Source: Mesorhizobium sp. LSHC420B00 (lineage in GTDB: Bacteria > Pseudomonadota > Alphaproteobacteria > Rhizobiales > Rhizobiaceae). Taken from it: a stretch of 54,264 nucleotides of DNA. The translations under genes and the position numbers were made by a program. The notes below the pieces were generated by a model. The model did no database searches. It had not been told where the DNA came from and worked only from the letters and a program-made list of their open reading frames with translations. Of the stretch, positions 28,119 through 35,965 are shown piece after piece. Location: contig NZ_AYVY01000031.1 of NCBI RefSeq assembly GCF_000503055.1, positions 4,496 to 58,759 on the forward strand. Reading direction: 5' to 3'. How positions within the stretch are numbered: the stretch's first letter is position 1; every line of letters starts with the position of its first letter.

Positions 28119-28208
28119 CATCGGCCGGCAGGAACGTGGGCCGGTGACAGGCGTTTGGCCTTGTCCTGTTCGCCTCGTCCTCCGCATTTCGAATGATTTG
28201 AGACGCCA

Positions 28209-29306
28209 ATGAAGCTTTTCGACTGCCCGCATTGCGGCCACCGTCTCTATTTCGAGAACGCGCAATGCCTGAACTGCGCCAGCCTCGTGCTCTATGATCC
28301 CGAGCATGCGCGTTTTGTGCTGTCCGGCATCGACGACATCTTCCAATGCACCAACGCCGACGAATGCGCCTGCAACTGGATGGCGGAGCCTGGCCACGCC
28401 TTCTGCCGCGCCTGCACGCTGAACCAGCTGATCCCGGATCTGTCGGTCGACGGCAATCGCCGCCGCTGGATCCGTGTCGAGGCGGCAAAGAAGCGTGCCG
28501 TCTATTCGCTGCTCGCCTTCGGCCTGCCGGTCGCATCCAAGCAGAATCCCGGCGACGAGATCGGCCTCGCTTTCGATTTTCTTGCCGATCCTATCGGTGG
28601 CGGTCCCGGTGGCGAGCGTATCCTGACCGGCCATGACAACGGCCTGATCACGCTCAACGTCGCCGAGGCGGACTCGGCTGAGCGCGAGCGGCGGCGCGTC
28701 GAGATGGGCGAGAACTACCGCACGCTGCTCGGCCATTTCCGCCATGAGCTCGGCCATTACTATTGGGACCGCCTGATCCGTGACGATCCGCAAAAGCTTG
28801 CCGGTTTTCGCGTTTTGTTCGGCGACGAACGCGCCGGCTACGAACAAGCGCTGAAGACCTATTACGCCGATGGCGCGCCGCCCGACTGGCAGCAGCGCCA
28901 TATCTCGGCCTATGCGACGTCGCACCCGTGGGAGGACTGGGCCGAGACATGGGCGCATCACATGCACATCACCGACACGCTGGAGATGGTGCATGCGCTG
29001 AATTTCCCGCTCGGCCGGCTGGAGACCGTCGAAGCCAACGAGCTGCCGCGCGCCGATACCGGCGTCGAGCTGCAGCCGGCACCATCGGAACCCGCCACCA
29101 GGCCGGAGCCTTTCGAAAAGATCCTCGACCGCTGGCTGGTGCTGTCGGAAGCTTCCAACTCGATCAACCGCTGCATGGGCCTGCCCGATCTGTATCCCTT
29201 CGTAATCTCCGACGTGGCGGCGCAAAAGCTTGCTTTTGTTCACGAGCTTTTGACTGACCTGCCGAAAACTATTGGAACAAATCGTGAGCCGGCGGAGGCT
29301 TTTTAG
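28209..29306 (+). CDS. Putative zinc-binding metallopeptidase with N-terminal zinc ribbon
   Basis: A 365-residue protein of the family annotated as putative zinc-binding metallopeptidase (formerly DUF2248). It opens with a zinc ribbon, FDCPHCGHRLYFENAQCLNCAS (CxxC...CxxC), and has a second cysteine cluster near residues 50-76. The peptidase site is HisGluLeuGlyHis at residues 179-183 in LGHFRHELGHYYWDRL, with a downstream acidic region EDWAETWAHHMHITDTLEM that supplies the third metal ligand. No signal peptide, so it is cytoplasmic. Substrate unknown; no toxin, phage or secretion genes are adjacent. Confidence 0.88.
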   Translation: MKLFDCPHCGHRLYFENAQCLNCASLVLYDPEHARFVLSGIDDIFQCTNADECACNWMAEPGHAFCRACTLNQLIPDLSVDGNRRRWIRVEAAKKRAVYSLLAFGLPVASKQNPGDEIGLAFDFLADPIGGGPGGERILTGHDNGLITLNVAEADSAERERRRVEMGENYRTLLGHFRHELGHYYWDRLIRDDPQKLAGFRVLFGDERAGYEQALKTYYADGAPPDWQQRHISAYATSHPWEDWAETWAHHMHITDTLEMVHALNFPLGRLETVEANELPRADTGVELQPAPSEPATRPEPFEKILDRWLVLSEASNSINRCMGLPDLYPFVISDVAAQKLAFVHELLTDLPKTIGTNREPAEAF

Positions 29307-29369
29307 CCGGAACGCATGCCGCTTTGCTTCGTTTTCGGTCCCGAGGGACTGTGAAACGGAGAGAAAACC

Positions 29370-29972
29370 ATGAAACGCATATTGTTTCCGGCGGTGGCCG
29401 GAGCGCTCATAGCGATGTCGGGCTCTGCTTTGGCCGAAACCGCCGTCTCGGCCATCACCGATCTCAATGTACGCGCCGGCCCCGGCCCGCAATATCCGGT
29501 CATCGGGGTACTCGCGGCCGGCCAGTCGGCGACGCTCGACGGCTGCATCGCCAACAGCAAATGGTGCACCATCGCCGAGGCCAACGGCCAGGGCTGGGTC
29601 TATTCCGACTATGTGACGGCCGATTTCGGCGGCAGCCGTGTGGTCCTGACACAGCGTCCGGCCGGCGCCGACATTGCCGTCGTGACACCGCCTGCCGATA
29701 GCGCCGAATATTCCGACAGCTATACCGGAGCGATCGTTGCCGGCGAGGCGATCGAGCCCATCCGGCGGCCGCCGGCGGAAATCCGCACCTATGTCGAAAC
29801 GAACCGGCTCGATCCGGTCTATCTCGAAGGCGAGGTGGTTACCGGCGCGATGTTGCCCGACACCGTCGAACTGCGCGAGATACCCGATTATGATTATCGC
29901 TACGTCTATGTGAACGGCCAGCCGGCGCTGGTCGATCCGAGCAGCCGGCGTATCGTGTACGTCGTGCGCTGA
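29370..29972 (+). CDS. SH3 domain and DUF1236 domain exported protein
   Basis: A 200-residue secreted protein. Signal peptide residues 1-22 (MKRILFPAVAGALIAMSGSALA) precede a bacterial SH3 domain at about residues 26-85 (AITDLNVRAGPGPQYPVIGVLAAGQSATLDGCIANSKWCTI ... GWVYSDYVTADF). A DUF1236 domain follows in the C-terminal third, EIRTYVETNRLDPVYLEGEVVTGAMLPDTVELREIPDYDYRYVYVNGQPALVDPSSRRIVYVV. This pairing is frequent in Rhizobiales and is believed to act at the cell envelope, with binding of peptidoglycan stems by SH3 domains; exact role is unknown. A good GGAGAGAAAACC ribosome-binding site precedes the ATG. Confidence 0.92.
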   Translation: MKRILFPAVAGALIAMSGSALAETAVSAITDLNVRAGPGPQYPVIGVLAAGQSATLDGCIANSKWCTIAEANGQGWVYSDYVTADFGGSRVVLTQRPAGADIAVVTPPADSAEYSDSYTGAIVAGEAIEPIRRPPAEIRTYVETNRLDPVYLEGEVVTGAMLPDTVELREIPDYDYRYVYVNGQPALVDPSSRRIVYVVR

Positions 29973-30052
29973 CGCGCAAAACAGGGCGGTCGCCCTGTAA
30001 TGGCGGCCGCTCACACCCCGACATTGCCACAAGCCGGCATTGCCGCTGCAAT

Positions 30053-30082
30053 ACCGGTTTCCACTTTTGCGTCCGATGCTCT
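30053..30082. repeat. Partial copy of the aaccggtttt dyad repeat
   Basis: ACCGGTTTCCACTTTTGCGT followed by CCGATGCTCT is the reverse-complement half of the 49-bp repeats at 12836 and 41331 (centre aaccggtttt / ccacttttg and outer arm tccgatgctc). The opposite arm is missing, so this is a truncated copy. It directly precedes the short leader ORF and start of the CPBP protease gene. Confidence 0.5.
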
Positions 30083-30087
30083 AGATC

Positions 30088-30123
30088 ATGCGAGCCGAAG
30101 CACCAGCCAGCGAGCCCGCGTGA
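30088..30123 (+). other. Eleven-codon leader ORF overlapping the CPBP start
   Basis: ATG at 30088 opens the frame MRAEAPASEPA followed by TGA, whose last bases overlap the GTG start of the CPBP gene as GTGA. Such overlaps allow translational coupling. The CPBP GTG has no clear ribosome-binding site of its own, which makes coupling attractive; equally, this could be chance in a high-GC leader. Confidence 0.3.
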
Positions 30124-31088
30124 CGATCGACCCGACCGCCTTCCAACAGTACCGGCACACCGCCAACGAGAAGACCACTTTGCCGCGCCTTCTGCTTGGA
30201 ACGGTCGTCGTCATCCTGTTCTGGCTCGGAATCACTGCCGCCGTGCTGTTCGGCGGCACCTATGCCTTTGCCGTTTGGCAGGCGTCGTCTGGCACCGCCC
30301 CGCCAGGTGGAGGAGCGGTGCAGGATTTCATGGCCTCTCCAGCGGGCATCCTCGCGGCGCTGGCTTCGTTTGCCGGAATCTGGCTCGGCCTTTGGGCTGC
30401 CATGCGCTGGATCCATCGCGAGAAGCTGACGGCCCTGATCGGCGTCAGCCGGCGCATTTCATGGTCGGGGTTCCTGAAAGGGCTGGCCGCCGTGCTGATC
30501 ACCTCGCTGCTTTCCGAGATCCTGCTTTACGGCCTGCAGCCCGATATTGCGCGCGGTACGATCGGCCTGTCCTCGTGGCTTTTGTTCCTGATCCCGATCG
30601 CTGCGCTGACCTTTCTGCAGACCTCGTCGGAGGAGATGCTGTTTCGCGGTTATCTGCTCAGGGGCCTGGCGAGCCGGTTCCAGAACCCTTTCATCTGGGC
30701 GCTGCTGCCGGGATTGCTGTTCACCTCGCTACATTGGAGCCCAGGCTCGAGCGCCGCGATCAATGCCTGCGTGCTGGCCTCGATCGCCGCCTTTGCGCTG
30801 CTTCTGACGCTTCTGGTCTATGCAACCGGCAATCTCGGTGCCGGCTTCGGCGCCCATCTCGGCAACAATCTGACCGGCTTCCTGCTGATTTCGCACCAGC
30901 AAAGCTATAATTCCTTCGCCCTGTTCAACGCCAAGCCGCTCGAAGCCGCCGGCTGGACGACTTCAGACGCCGTCCTCATCGCCGCGATCGGCATCGTCAG
31001 CAGCCTGTTGACCGTTCTGCTGCTTTTGCATCCGCGCTCCCCGCTGAAGGTCGAGCCGGATATGGCGCGCGCCAGCAGCGTGCGCTGA
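30120..31088 (+). CDS. CPBP family intramembrane metalloprotease
   Basis: A 322-residue membrane protein of the CAAX protease/bacteriocin-processing (Abi) family, related to type II CAAX proteases. The catalytic glutamates are Glu171 and Glu172 with Arg176 in QTSSEEMLFRGYLLRGLA; further ligands are His in LLFTSLHWSPGSS and His-x3-Asn in FGAHLGNNLTGF. About eight hydrophobic spans occur. The GTG at 30120 gives a family-like N-terminus (TIDPTAFQQYRHT); an upstream ATG at 30000 would add 40 residues derived from repeat-like DNA. Prokaryotic members process leader peptides or act in self-immunity, but no bacteriocin genes lie nearby. Confidence 0.85.
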   Translation: MTIDPTAFQQYRHTANEKTTLPRLLLGTVVVILFWLGITAAVLFGGTYAFAVWQASSGTAPPGGGAVQDFMASPAGILAALASFAGIWLGLWAAMRWIHREKLTALIGVSRRISWSGFLKGLAAVLITSLLSEILLYGLQPDIARGTIGLSSWLLFLIPIAALTFLQTSSEEMLFRGYLLRGLASRFQNPFIWALLPGLLFTSLHWSPGSSAAINACVLASIAAFALLLTLLVYATGNLGAGFGAHLGNNLTGFLLISHQQSYNSFALFNAKPLEAAGWTTSDAVLIAAIGIVSSLLTVLLLLHPRSPLKVEPDMARASSVR

Positions 31089-31267
31089 TGCGCCTTGCCT
31101 GGTGGTCCTGAGCATATTTGGCGCAAAGCCTGACCAAAGCTTGACTCCGCGGCCGATTTCCTGTCTACACGCCGCGAAATTCCGCGACGAGTATTCCTCC
31201 GAGCAAACCGACCGGGACGCCGAAACCTCTTTGAGGTGAAGTGCTGTAAATCGATCCCGGAGGCCAA

Positions 31268-31302
31268 CACCCGGCAGCGCTGTGCGCCCCCGGGTGCTTT
31301 TT
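31268..31302 (+). terminator. Terminator-like hairpin with T run in the ffh leader
   Basis: CACCCGG pairs with CCGGGTG around a 15-base loop that can itself pair partly (gcagcgctgtgcgc), followed by CTTTTT. It lies 100 bp before ffh and has the layout of an intrinsic terminator or attenuator. The 310-bp gap upstream contains no gene I recognise; in particular I do not see the conserved tetraloop region of SRP RNA. Confidence 0.5.
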
Positions 31303-31400
31303 GGCTTTGGGCTTTTGCCCGGACCGGCTTTTGCTTGGACAGCTGGCGCGAACGCATTACCTCTCGGGCATCATCCGGGTGCCAGGGAAAAGGAAAAAGA

Positions 31401-33011
31401 ATGTTTGAATCGCTACAGGAACGTCTTGGTTCGATCCTGAACGGCCTCACCGGCCGCGGCGCCTTGTCGGAGGCGGATGTCTCGGCGGCGCTGCGCGAGG
31501 TGCGCCGCGCGCTGCTCGAGGCCGACGTGGCGCTGGAAGTGGTGCGTTCCTTCACCGACAAGGTGCGCGAGAAGGCCGTCGGCGCCGCCGTGGTCAAGTC
31601 GATCAAGCCCGGCCAGATGGTCGTCAAGATCGTCCATGACGAGCTGGTCGAGATGCTCGGCGCCGAGGGCGTCGCCATCGACCTCAATGCGCCGGCTCCG
31701 GTCGTCATCATGATGGTCGGCCTGCAAGGTTCCGGCAAGACGACGACCTCGGCCAAGATCGCCAAGCGGTTGGCCGAGCGCCAGAACAAGAAGGTCTTGA
31801 TGGCCTCGCTCGACACGCGGCGTCCCGCCGCGCAAGAGCAGCTCCGTCAGCTCGGCGAGCAGGTCAAGGTCGCGACGCTGCCGATCGTCGCCGGCCAGAC
31901 GCCAGTCGACATCGCCCGCCGCGCCGTGCAGGCGGCAAAGCTCGGCGGCCACGACATCGTCATCCTCGACACCGCCGGCCGTACGCACATCGACGAGCCG
32001 TTGATGGTCGAGATGGCCGACATCAAGAAGGTGTCGTCGCCGCACGAGATCCTGCTGGTTGCCGATTCGCTGACCGGCCAGGACGCCGTCAATCTGGCGA
32101 AAAGCTTCGATGAGCGTGTTGGCATCACCGGCCTCGTGCTGACCCGCATGGACGGCGACGGTCGCGGTGGCGCAGCACTCTCGATGCGCGCCGTCACCGG
32201 CAAGCCGATCAAGCTGATCGGCATCGGCGAAAAAATGGACGCGCTGGAGGAATTCCACCCCAAGCGCATCGCCGACCGCATCCTCGGCATGGGCGACATC
32301 GTCAGCCTCGTCGAAAAGGCAGCCGAGAACATCGACGCCGAGCAGGCGGCGGCGATGGCCAAGAAGATGCAGTCGGGCAAGTTCGACCTGAACGACCTCG
32401 CCGGCCAGCTTCAGCAAATGTCGAAAATGGGTGGCATGGGCGGCATCATGGGCATGATGCCGGGCATGGGCAAGATGAAGGACCAGATGGCCGCCGCCGG
32501 TCTCGACGACAAGATGTTCGGCCGCCAGCTCGCCATCATCTCGTCGATGACCAAGGCCGAGCGCGCCAATCCCGATATTCTGAAGCACTCGCGCAAGAAG
32601 CGCATCGCCGCCGGCTCGGGCACCGACGCGGCCGAAATCAACAAGCTGTTGAAGATGCATCGCGGCATGGCCGACATGATGAAGGCGATGGGCGGCAAGG
32701 GCAAAGGTGGCGGCCTGATGCGCGGCATGATGGGCGGCCTCGCTTCCAAGATGGGGCTCGGCGGCATGATGCCCGGCATGGGCGGCCAAGGCGGCATGAT
32801 GGGCGGCGGCATGCCCGATCTGTCCAAGATGGACCCCAAGCAGCTCGAGGCCTTGCAGAAGCAGGCACAGGCGGCCGGGCTCGGCGGCATGAAGGGCCTG
32901 CCCGGCGGCTTTCCCGCTGGCGGTGGCCTGCCTGGCTTGCCCGGCGGCATGAAGCTCCCTGGTTTGCCGGGATCCGGCGGCGGGCTGCCTGGCCTCGGCA
33001 AGAAGAAATGA
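31401..33011 (+). CDS. ffh: Signal recognition particle protein Ffh
   Basis: GTPase that binds signal sequences and SRP RNA to deliver nascent membrane proteins to FtsY. The 536 residues comprise the N domain (residues 1-85, RRALLEADVALEVVRSF), the G domain with P-loop GLQGSGKTTT at 107-116, DTRRPAAQEQL, DTAGRTHID, and TRMDGDGRGGAALS, and a methionine-rich M domain with the RNA-binding HSRKKRIAAGSG. The C-terminal 100 residues form an unusually long Gly/Met/Pro-rich tail (GGMMPGMGGQGG, GLPGLPGGMKLPGLPG), an extension seen in alphaproteobacterial Ffh. ATG follows AGGAAAAAGA. Chorismate mutase and rpsP follow in the same transcript. Confidence 0.97.
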   Translation: MFESLQERLGSILNGLTGRGALSEADVSAALREVRRALLEADVALEVVRSFTDKVREKAVGAAVVKSIKPGQMVVKIVHDELVEMLGAEGVAIDLNAPAPVVIMMVGLQGSGKTTTSAKIAKRLAERQNKKVLMASLDTRRPAAQEQLRQLGEQVKVATLPIVAGQTPVDIARRAVQAAKLGGHDIVILDTAGRTHIDEPLMVEMADIKKVSSPHEILLVADSLTGQDAVNLAKSFDERVGITGLVLTRMDGDGRGGAALSMRAVTGKPIKLIGIGEKMDALEEFHPKRIADRILGMGDIVSLVEKAAENIDAEQAAAMAKKMQSGKFDLNDLAGQLQQMSKMGGMGGIMGMMPGMGKMKDQMAAAGLDDKMFGRQLAIISSMTKAERANPDILKHSRKKRIAAGSGTDAAEINKLLKMHRGMADMMKAMGGKGKGGGLMRGMMGGLASKMGLGGMMPGMGGQGGMMGGGMPDLSKMDPKQLEALQKQAQAAGLGGMKGLPGGFPAGGGLPGLPGGMKLPGLPGSGGGLPGLGKKK

Positions 33012-33018
33012 GGGCGCC

Positions 33019-33345
33019 ATGAACGAAGAAAAGGACATGGCTGACGCGCGCGCGGCGCTGGTCAATTATCGCGCCTCGATCGACAACATCGACGCGGCGC
33101 TGATCCACATGCTGGCCGAGCGCTTCCGCTGCACCAAGGCGGTCGGCGTGCTGAAGGCGGAGCATGGCCTGCCGCCTGCCGATCCGGCACGCGAGCAGCA
33201 GCAGATCGCCCGTCTTCGCCAACTGGCGAAGGACGCCCATCTCGACCCGGATTTCGCGGAAAAATTCCTGAACTTCGTCGTCCGCGAAGTGATCCGCCAT
33301 CACGAGCAGATCGCCGCATCCAACGGCATAACGAAAACCGGCTGA
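33019..33345 (+). CDS. Chorismate mutase (AroQ type)
   Basis: A 108-residue all-helical chorismate mutase, converting chorismate to prephenate on the way to phenylalanine and tyrosine. Hallmarks: YRASIDNIDAALIHMLAERFRCTKAVGVLKAEHGLPPADPAREQQQIARLRQLAKDAHLDPDFAEKFLNFVVREVIRHHEQI, where the first Arg, the Arg-x-x-x-x-x-x-x-Lys and the late Glu/Arg line the active site. The gene begins seven bases after ffh and precedes rpsP, a gene order known from Rhizobiales. A second in-frame ATG six codons in may also be used. Confidence 0.93.
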   Translation: MNEEKDMADARAALVNYRASIDNIDAALIHMLAERFRCTKAVGVLKAEHGLPPADPAREQQQIARLRQLAKDAHLDPDFAEKFLNFVVREVIRHHEQIAASNGITKTG

Positions 33346-33396
33346 GGACCAGCCACCAACCGATCAACCAAATCAGAGCTTTTTAGGAGAAAAGAA

Positions 33397-33798
33397 ATGC
33401 CACTGAAAATCCGACTGGCCCGTGCGGGCTCGAAGAAGCGTCCCTATTACCACGTCGTCGTCGCCGATGCCCGTTCGCCGCGCGACGGCCGTTTCATCGA
33501 GTCGCTTGGCTCGTGGAACCCGCTGCTGCCCAAGGACGGCGAACGCGTCAAGGTTGACGCCGAGCGCGTCAAGCATTGGCTGTCGCACGGCGCCCAGCCG
33601 ACCGACCGCGTGCTGCGCTTCCTCGACGAGGCCGGCCTCGCCAAGCGCGAAGCCCGCGCCAACCCGAAGAAGGCCGAGCCCGGCAAGAAGGCGCAAGAGC
33701 GCGCAGCCCTGCTGAAGAAGGCGCAGGAGGAAGCTGCAGCCGCTGTTGCCGCCGCTTCCGCCGCGCCGGCCGAGGCGGAAGCCGCCAGCGCCGAATAA
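33397..33798 (+). CDS. rpsP: 30S ribosomal protein S16
   Basis: Ribosomal protein needed for assembly of the 30S body. The N-terminal 80 residues are typical: MPLKIRLARAGSKKRPYYHVVVADARSPRDGRFIESLGSWNPLL and VKHWLSHGAQPTDRVLRFLDEAG. Residues 85-133 are an Ala/Lys/Glu-rich alphaproteobacterial extension. AGGAGAAAAGAA gives a strong ribosome-binding site. A terminator follows immediately; the usual downstream genes rimM and trmD are not here, so the operon appears to end with rpsP. Confidence 0.97.
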   Translation: MPLKIRLARAGSKKRPYYHVVVADARSPRDGRFIESLGSWNPLLPKDGERVKVDAERVKHWLSHGAQPTDRVLRFLDEAGLAKREARANPKKAEPGKKAQERAALLKKAQEEAAAAVAAASAAPAEAEAASAE

Positions 33799-33836
33799 GT
33801 CATCGATTGCCCTTCACAAAACGGCTGACCAGTCAC

Positions 33837-33864
33837 AAAACGGCGGGCCTTTGCCCGCCGTTTT
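33837..33864 (+). terminator. Intrinsic terminator after rpsP
   Basis: Perfect 12-bp stem AAAACGGCGGGC / GCCCGCCGTTTT with loop cttt. The stem bottom provides TTTT on both strands, so it could end rpsP transcription and also the leftward glycine-zipper gene. It lies 38 bp after the rpsP stop. Confidence 0.85.
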
Positions 33865-33891
33865 GCTGTCCATCCGTATGATGCGGCCCGA

Positions 33892-34155
33892 TCAATAGCC
33901 TTCCGGGCAACTCGCAACGTAGACACGGCCATTGCGATCGCGATAACGGCACTGGCCGCTTTCGCTGGCACGGCCGATCAGCGCACCGGCCAAGGCGCCG
34001 GCCGCACCGCCGATCACCGCGCCCTTGGTCGGGTTGCCGGCCACTGCGGCGCCGACCGCCGCACCGCCCAGGCCACCAACGGCCGCGCCTTGCTCAGTAC
34101 GGGAGCAGGCACCGAGCGGCACCAGCAGGGCCATCAAGATCATCACCTTTTTCAT
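33892..34155 (-). CDS. Glycine-zipper 2TM domain lipoprotein
   Basis: An 87-residue outer-membrane-type lipoprotein. The signal MKKVMILMALLVPLGACS has a lipobox LGAC with Cys17 as lipidation site. The centre is a glycine zipper: GAAVGGLGGAAVGAAVAGNPTKGAVIGGAAGALAGALIGR, typical of the 17-kDa antigen/OmpA-like 2TM group. The tail contains two cysteines (QCRYRDRNGRVYVASCPEGY), similar to rhizobial small lipoproteins ending in a CxYRDxxGRxYxxxC motif. Role unknown, probably envelope integrity. Confidence 0.88.
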   Translation of the reverse strand: MKKVMILMALLVPLGACSRTEQGAAVGGLGGAAVGAAVAGNPTKGAVIGGAAGALAGALIGRASESGQCRYRDRNGRVYVASCPEGY

Positions 34156-34346
34156 TGTCGTTCCTCTCCAACAGGGTGCCGTCCTCGCCGCTGCGCCCCC
34201 TAACTCGCAACCAGCCAATTTGATCCAAAGAAGAAGATCGGCAGCAGACCGGGCGGCGCTCGATTTGTCCAAAGAGAAGAAAGGCGGCGGCAGACAGCGC
34301 CCTCTCTGGCGGCGTGGCCGCCATCGAACGGCTTTGGAAGTCGCTG

Positions 34347-34757
34347 CTATTGGCTGAACGGGATCAGCGCGCGCACCCTTGGATCGCGCAGATACAGGCC
34401 GCCCCAGAGGATGGCGCCGAGGTAGACGCCGAACAGCATATGCGAGAACAAAGGGCTGCCGATACGCACATGCGTGGCGATGGCGCCGCCGAGATAGGCG
34501 GTGAGCAGGATGGCGCCGAGCACCGAGGTGCGCGGCAGTACATAAAGTGCTGTCGAGACTAATCCAATGATGCCGAGCATGCGCGAGACATTGGCATCGG
34601 CTGGCCAGCCGAGCTGCACCATGGTCTGGGTGACGATTTCGAGCGGCGGTAGCTTGATGACGCCGTCGAAGATCATGAACAGCACGATGACGGCGCTGAG
34701 CACGCGACCGGCCCAGAGGGCGCGCGGTGAGACGGATGCTGCCTGAGACTTGGTCAT
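34347..34757 (-). CDS. DoxX family membrane protein
   Basis: A 136-residue protein with four membrane spans and the DoxX-like pattern: LWAGRVLSAVIVLFMIFDGVIKLPPLEIVTQTMVQLGWPADANVSRMLGIIGLVSTALYVLPRTSVLGAILLTAYLGGAIATHVRIGSPLFSHMLFGVYLGAILWGGLYLRDPRVRALIP. The G(V/A)xK, YLGGAIATH and LWGGLYLRDPRvR stretches are the DoxX-like (SURF4-related) features. DoxX proteins have been tied to thiosulfate or redox functions, but the DoxX-like subfamily is uncharacterised. ATG follows GGAGGGAACATCA. A 190-bp gap separates it from the lipoprotein gene. Confidence 0.85.
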   Translation of the reverse strand: MTKSQAASVSPRALWAGRVLSAVIVLFMIFDGVIKLPPLEIVTQTMVQLGWPADANVSRMLGIIGLVSTALYVLPRTSVLGAILLTAYLGGAIATHVRIGSPLFSHMLFGVYLGAILWGGLYLRDPRVRALIPFSQ

Positions 34758-35016
34758 TGATGTTCCCTCCGGTCGTTGCGAGCACTGGCTTTTCTGCCAG
34801 CTCGAACCAAGGACGCGTCCCATGACGGCCATCCGACATGCCTCCAGTGCTTTTTCACTCCGGGGACGGCGACCTTGGATGTGCAAGTTCAGCCAGCAAC
34901 CAACCTGGCCAAGTCCACCTTGCGAGGTGAGGTGGAGGGCGTTATTGGAAATCCGTAAGGGTATCTCCCGAGCGCTCGACGGCAGCAGCCGCCTAATCGC
35001 ACAACGAAAGTAAGCG

Positions 35017-35419
35017 ATGGCCGGAGAGACCGACCTGAAAAAGTTGCTGGCGGCAATGACGCCGGAGTTGCTTGCCGGCGTTCATGTCTTCACCACGTTG
35101 CCACCTGATGCGGCCGTTCCCAGCTCGATCCGGTAATGCTGTTTCGCGAGCACAGGGCATGACGCTGATCGTGCTTGAAGACCAGGCCAAGACCGCTGGC
35201 CTGAAAACCGTGTTCCGCTGCCGGATGCTGACGCTGAACGTCCATTCGTCGCTGGAAGCGGTCGGCTTCCTCGCCGCCATCACCGCGCGGCTGGCCACCG
35301 CCGGCATCGGCGTCAATCCGGTCTCGGCCTTCTACCACGATCACCTGTTCGTGCCCGCCGACCGGGCGGAGGAGGCGCTGGATGTTTTGCAGAAACTCGC
35401 TGCGGACGCCGCACGATAA
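35017..35419 (+). pseudogene. ACT domain protein gene, broken by two single-base deletions
   Basis: Three frames in succession read as one ACT-domain protein of about 133 residues. Frame A gives MAGETDLKKLLAAMTPELL and VHVFTTLPPDAAVPSSIR, then stops at 35134. Frame B supplies PVMLFREH over about 20 bp. Frame C gives MTLIVLEDQAKTAGL, then VFRCRMLTLNVHSSLEAVG and YHDHLFVPADRAEEALDVLQKL, ending at the stop codon. Adding one base near 35130 and one near 35153 restores SSI-PVMLFREH-EGMTLIVLE. Homologues bind small molecules through the ACT fold and lack assigned partners. Either the gene is decaying or both sites are sequence errors; two in 25 bp favours real damage or a bad read patch. Confidence 0.7.
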
Positions 35420-35422
35420 GGA

Positions 35423-35875
35423 TCAATGCCTTCGGACGTACAAAATGTCGGGCAATCGCTCTTCATTGTTCGTGCCGTTGCCCAAAGCTTCCGCGCGAAA
35501 ACCATGGCGCTCGTAGAAGCGCCGAGCGCCTGAGTTCGACTGAAAGCAATGCAATTTCACAACCGGCAAATTCGCGGTTGCTTGTGTCAGCAGCCGGGCG
35601 CCGATGCCTTGTTCAGTCCAGGCAGGATCCAGATAGAGCTGCTCGACCCATTCTCCTGCAACGGCGACAAAGCCAACAATGGCCGCGTCGATTTCGGCGA
35701 CCGTCACGTGCTGCTGCGCCAGCACGGTGCCGCTGATGAAGGCCATCTCCTCATCCGGTGTATGCAGGACCGGCATCCAGTCGAACGACGAAAGCGCTGC
35801 GCGCATGATCCTGGCAATTGCGCCTGCGTCCGACCCGTTAGCCGGACGCAGCGCGATTTTAGTCGCAATGCTCAT
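35423..35875 (-). CDS. GNAT family N-acetyltransferase
   Basis: A 150-residue GNAT protein. The acetyl-CoA loop is visible as LYLDPAWTEQGIGARLLTQATANL (QGIGxxLL, motif A), followed by VVKLHCFQSNSGARRFYERHGFRAE, in which NxxARxFYExxGF is motif B. The N-terminus begins LRPANGSDAGAIARIMRAALSSFDWMP as in many rhizobial single-domain acetyltransferases. Substrate unknown. Its stop lies four bases from the stop of the convergent ACT gene. Confidence 0.85.
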   Translation of the reverse strand: MSIATKIALRPANGSDAGAIARIMRAALSSFDWMPVLHTPDEEMAFISGTVLAQQHVTVAEIDAAIVGFVAVAGEWVEQLYLDPAWTEQGIGARLLTQATANLPVVKLHCFQSNSGARRFYERHGFRAEALGNGTNNEERLPDILYVRRH

Positions 35876-35965
35876 CTCACAAGCCTGCGACCGCGGGCCG
35901 CCGGCCGTCCGGCGCCCCCGCGGAGGGCCAGCCGCGAAGCGGCGATGCGGCCCGTGAGCGAGAAG

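Noticed and set aside
26964..30032. Very long minus-strand open frame of about 1,020 codons
   Set aside because: It lies antisense to three well-supported plus-strand genes (amine oxidase, metallopeptidase, SH3-DUF1236), has no domain pattern, and is the usual shadow frame of high-GC coding DNA.
31089..31267. SRP RNA gene (ffs) upstream of ffh
   Set aside because: The conserved SRP RNA domain IV core (AGGTCCGGAAGGAAGCAGCC-like) is not present on either strand.
31413..33065. 550-codon minus-strand frame opposite ffh
   Set aside because: His/Asp/Leu-rich shadow of the ffh reading frame without any motif; ffh itself is certain.
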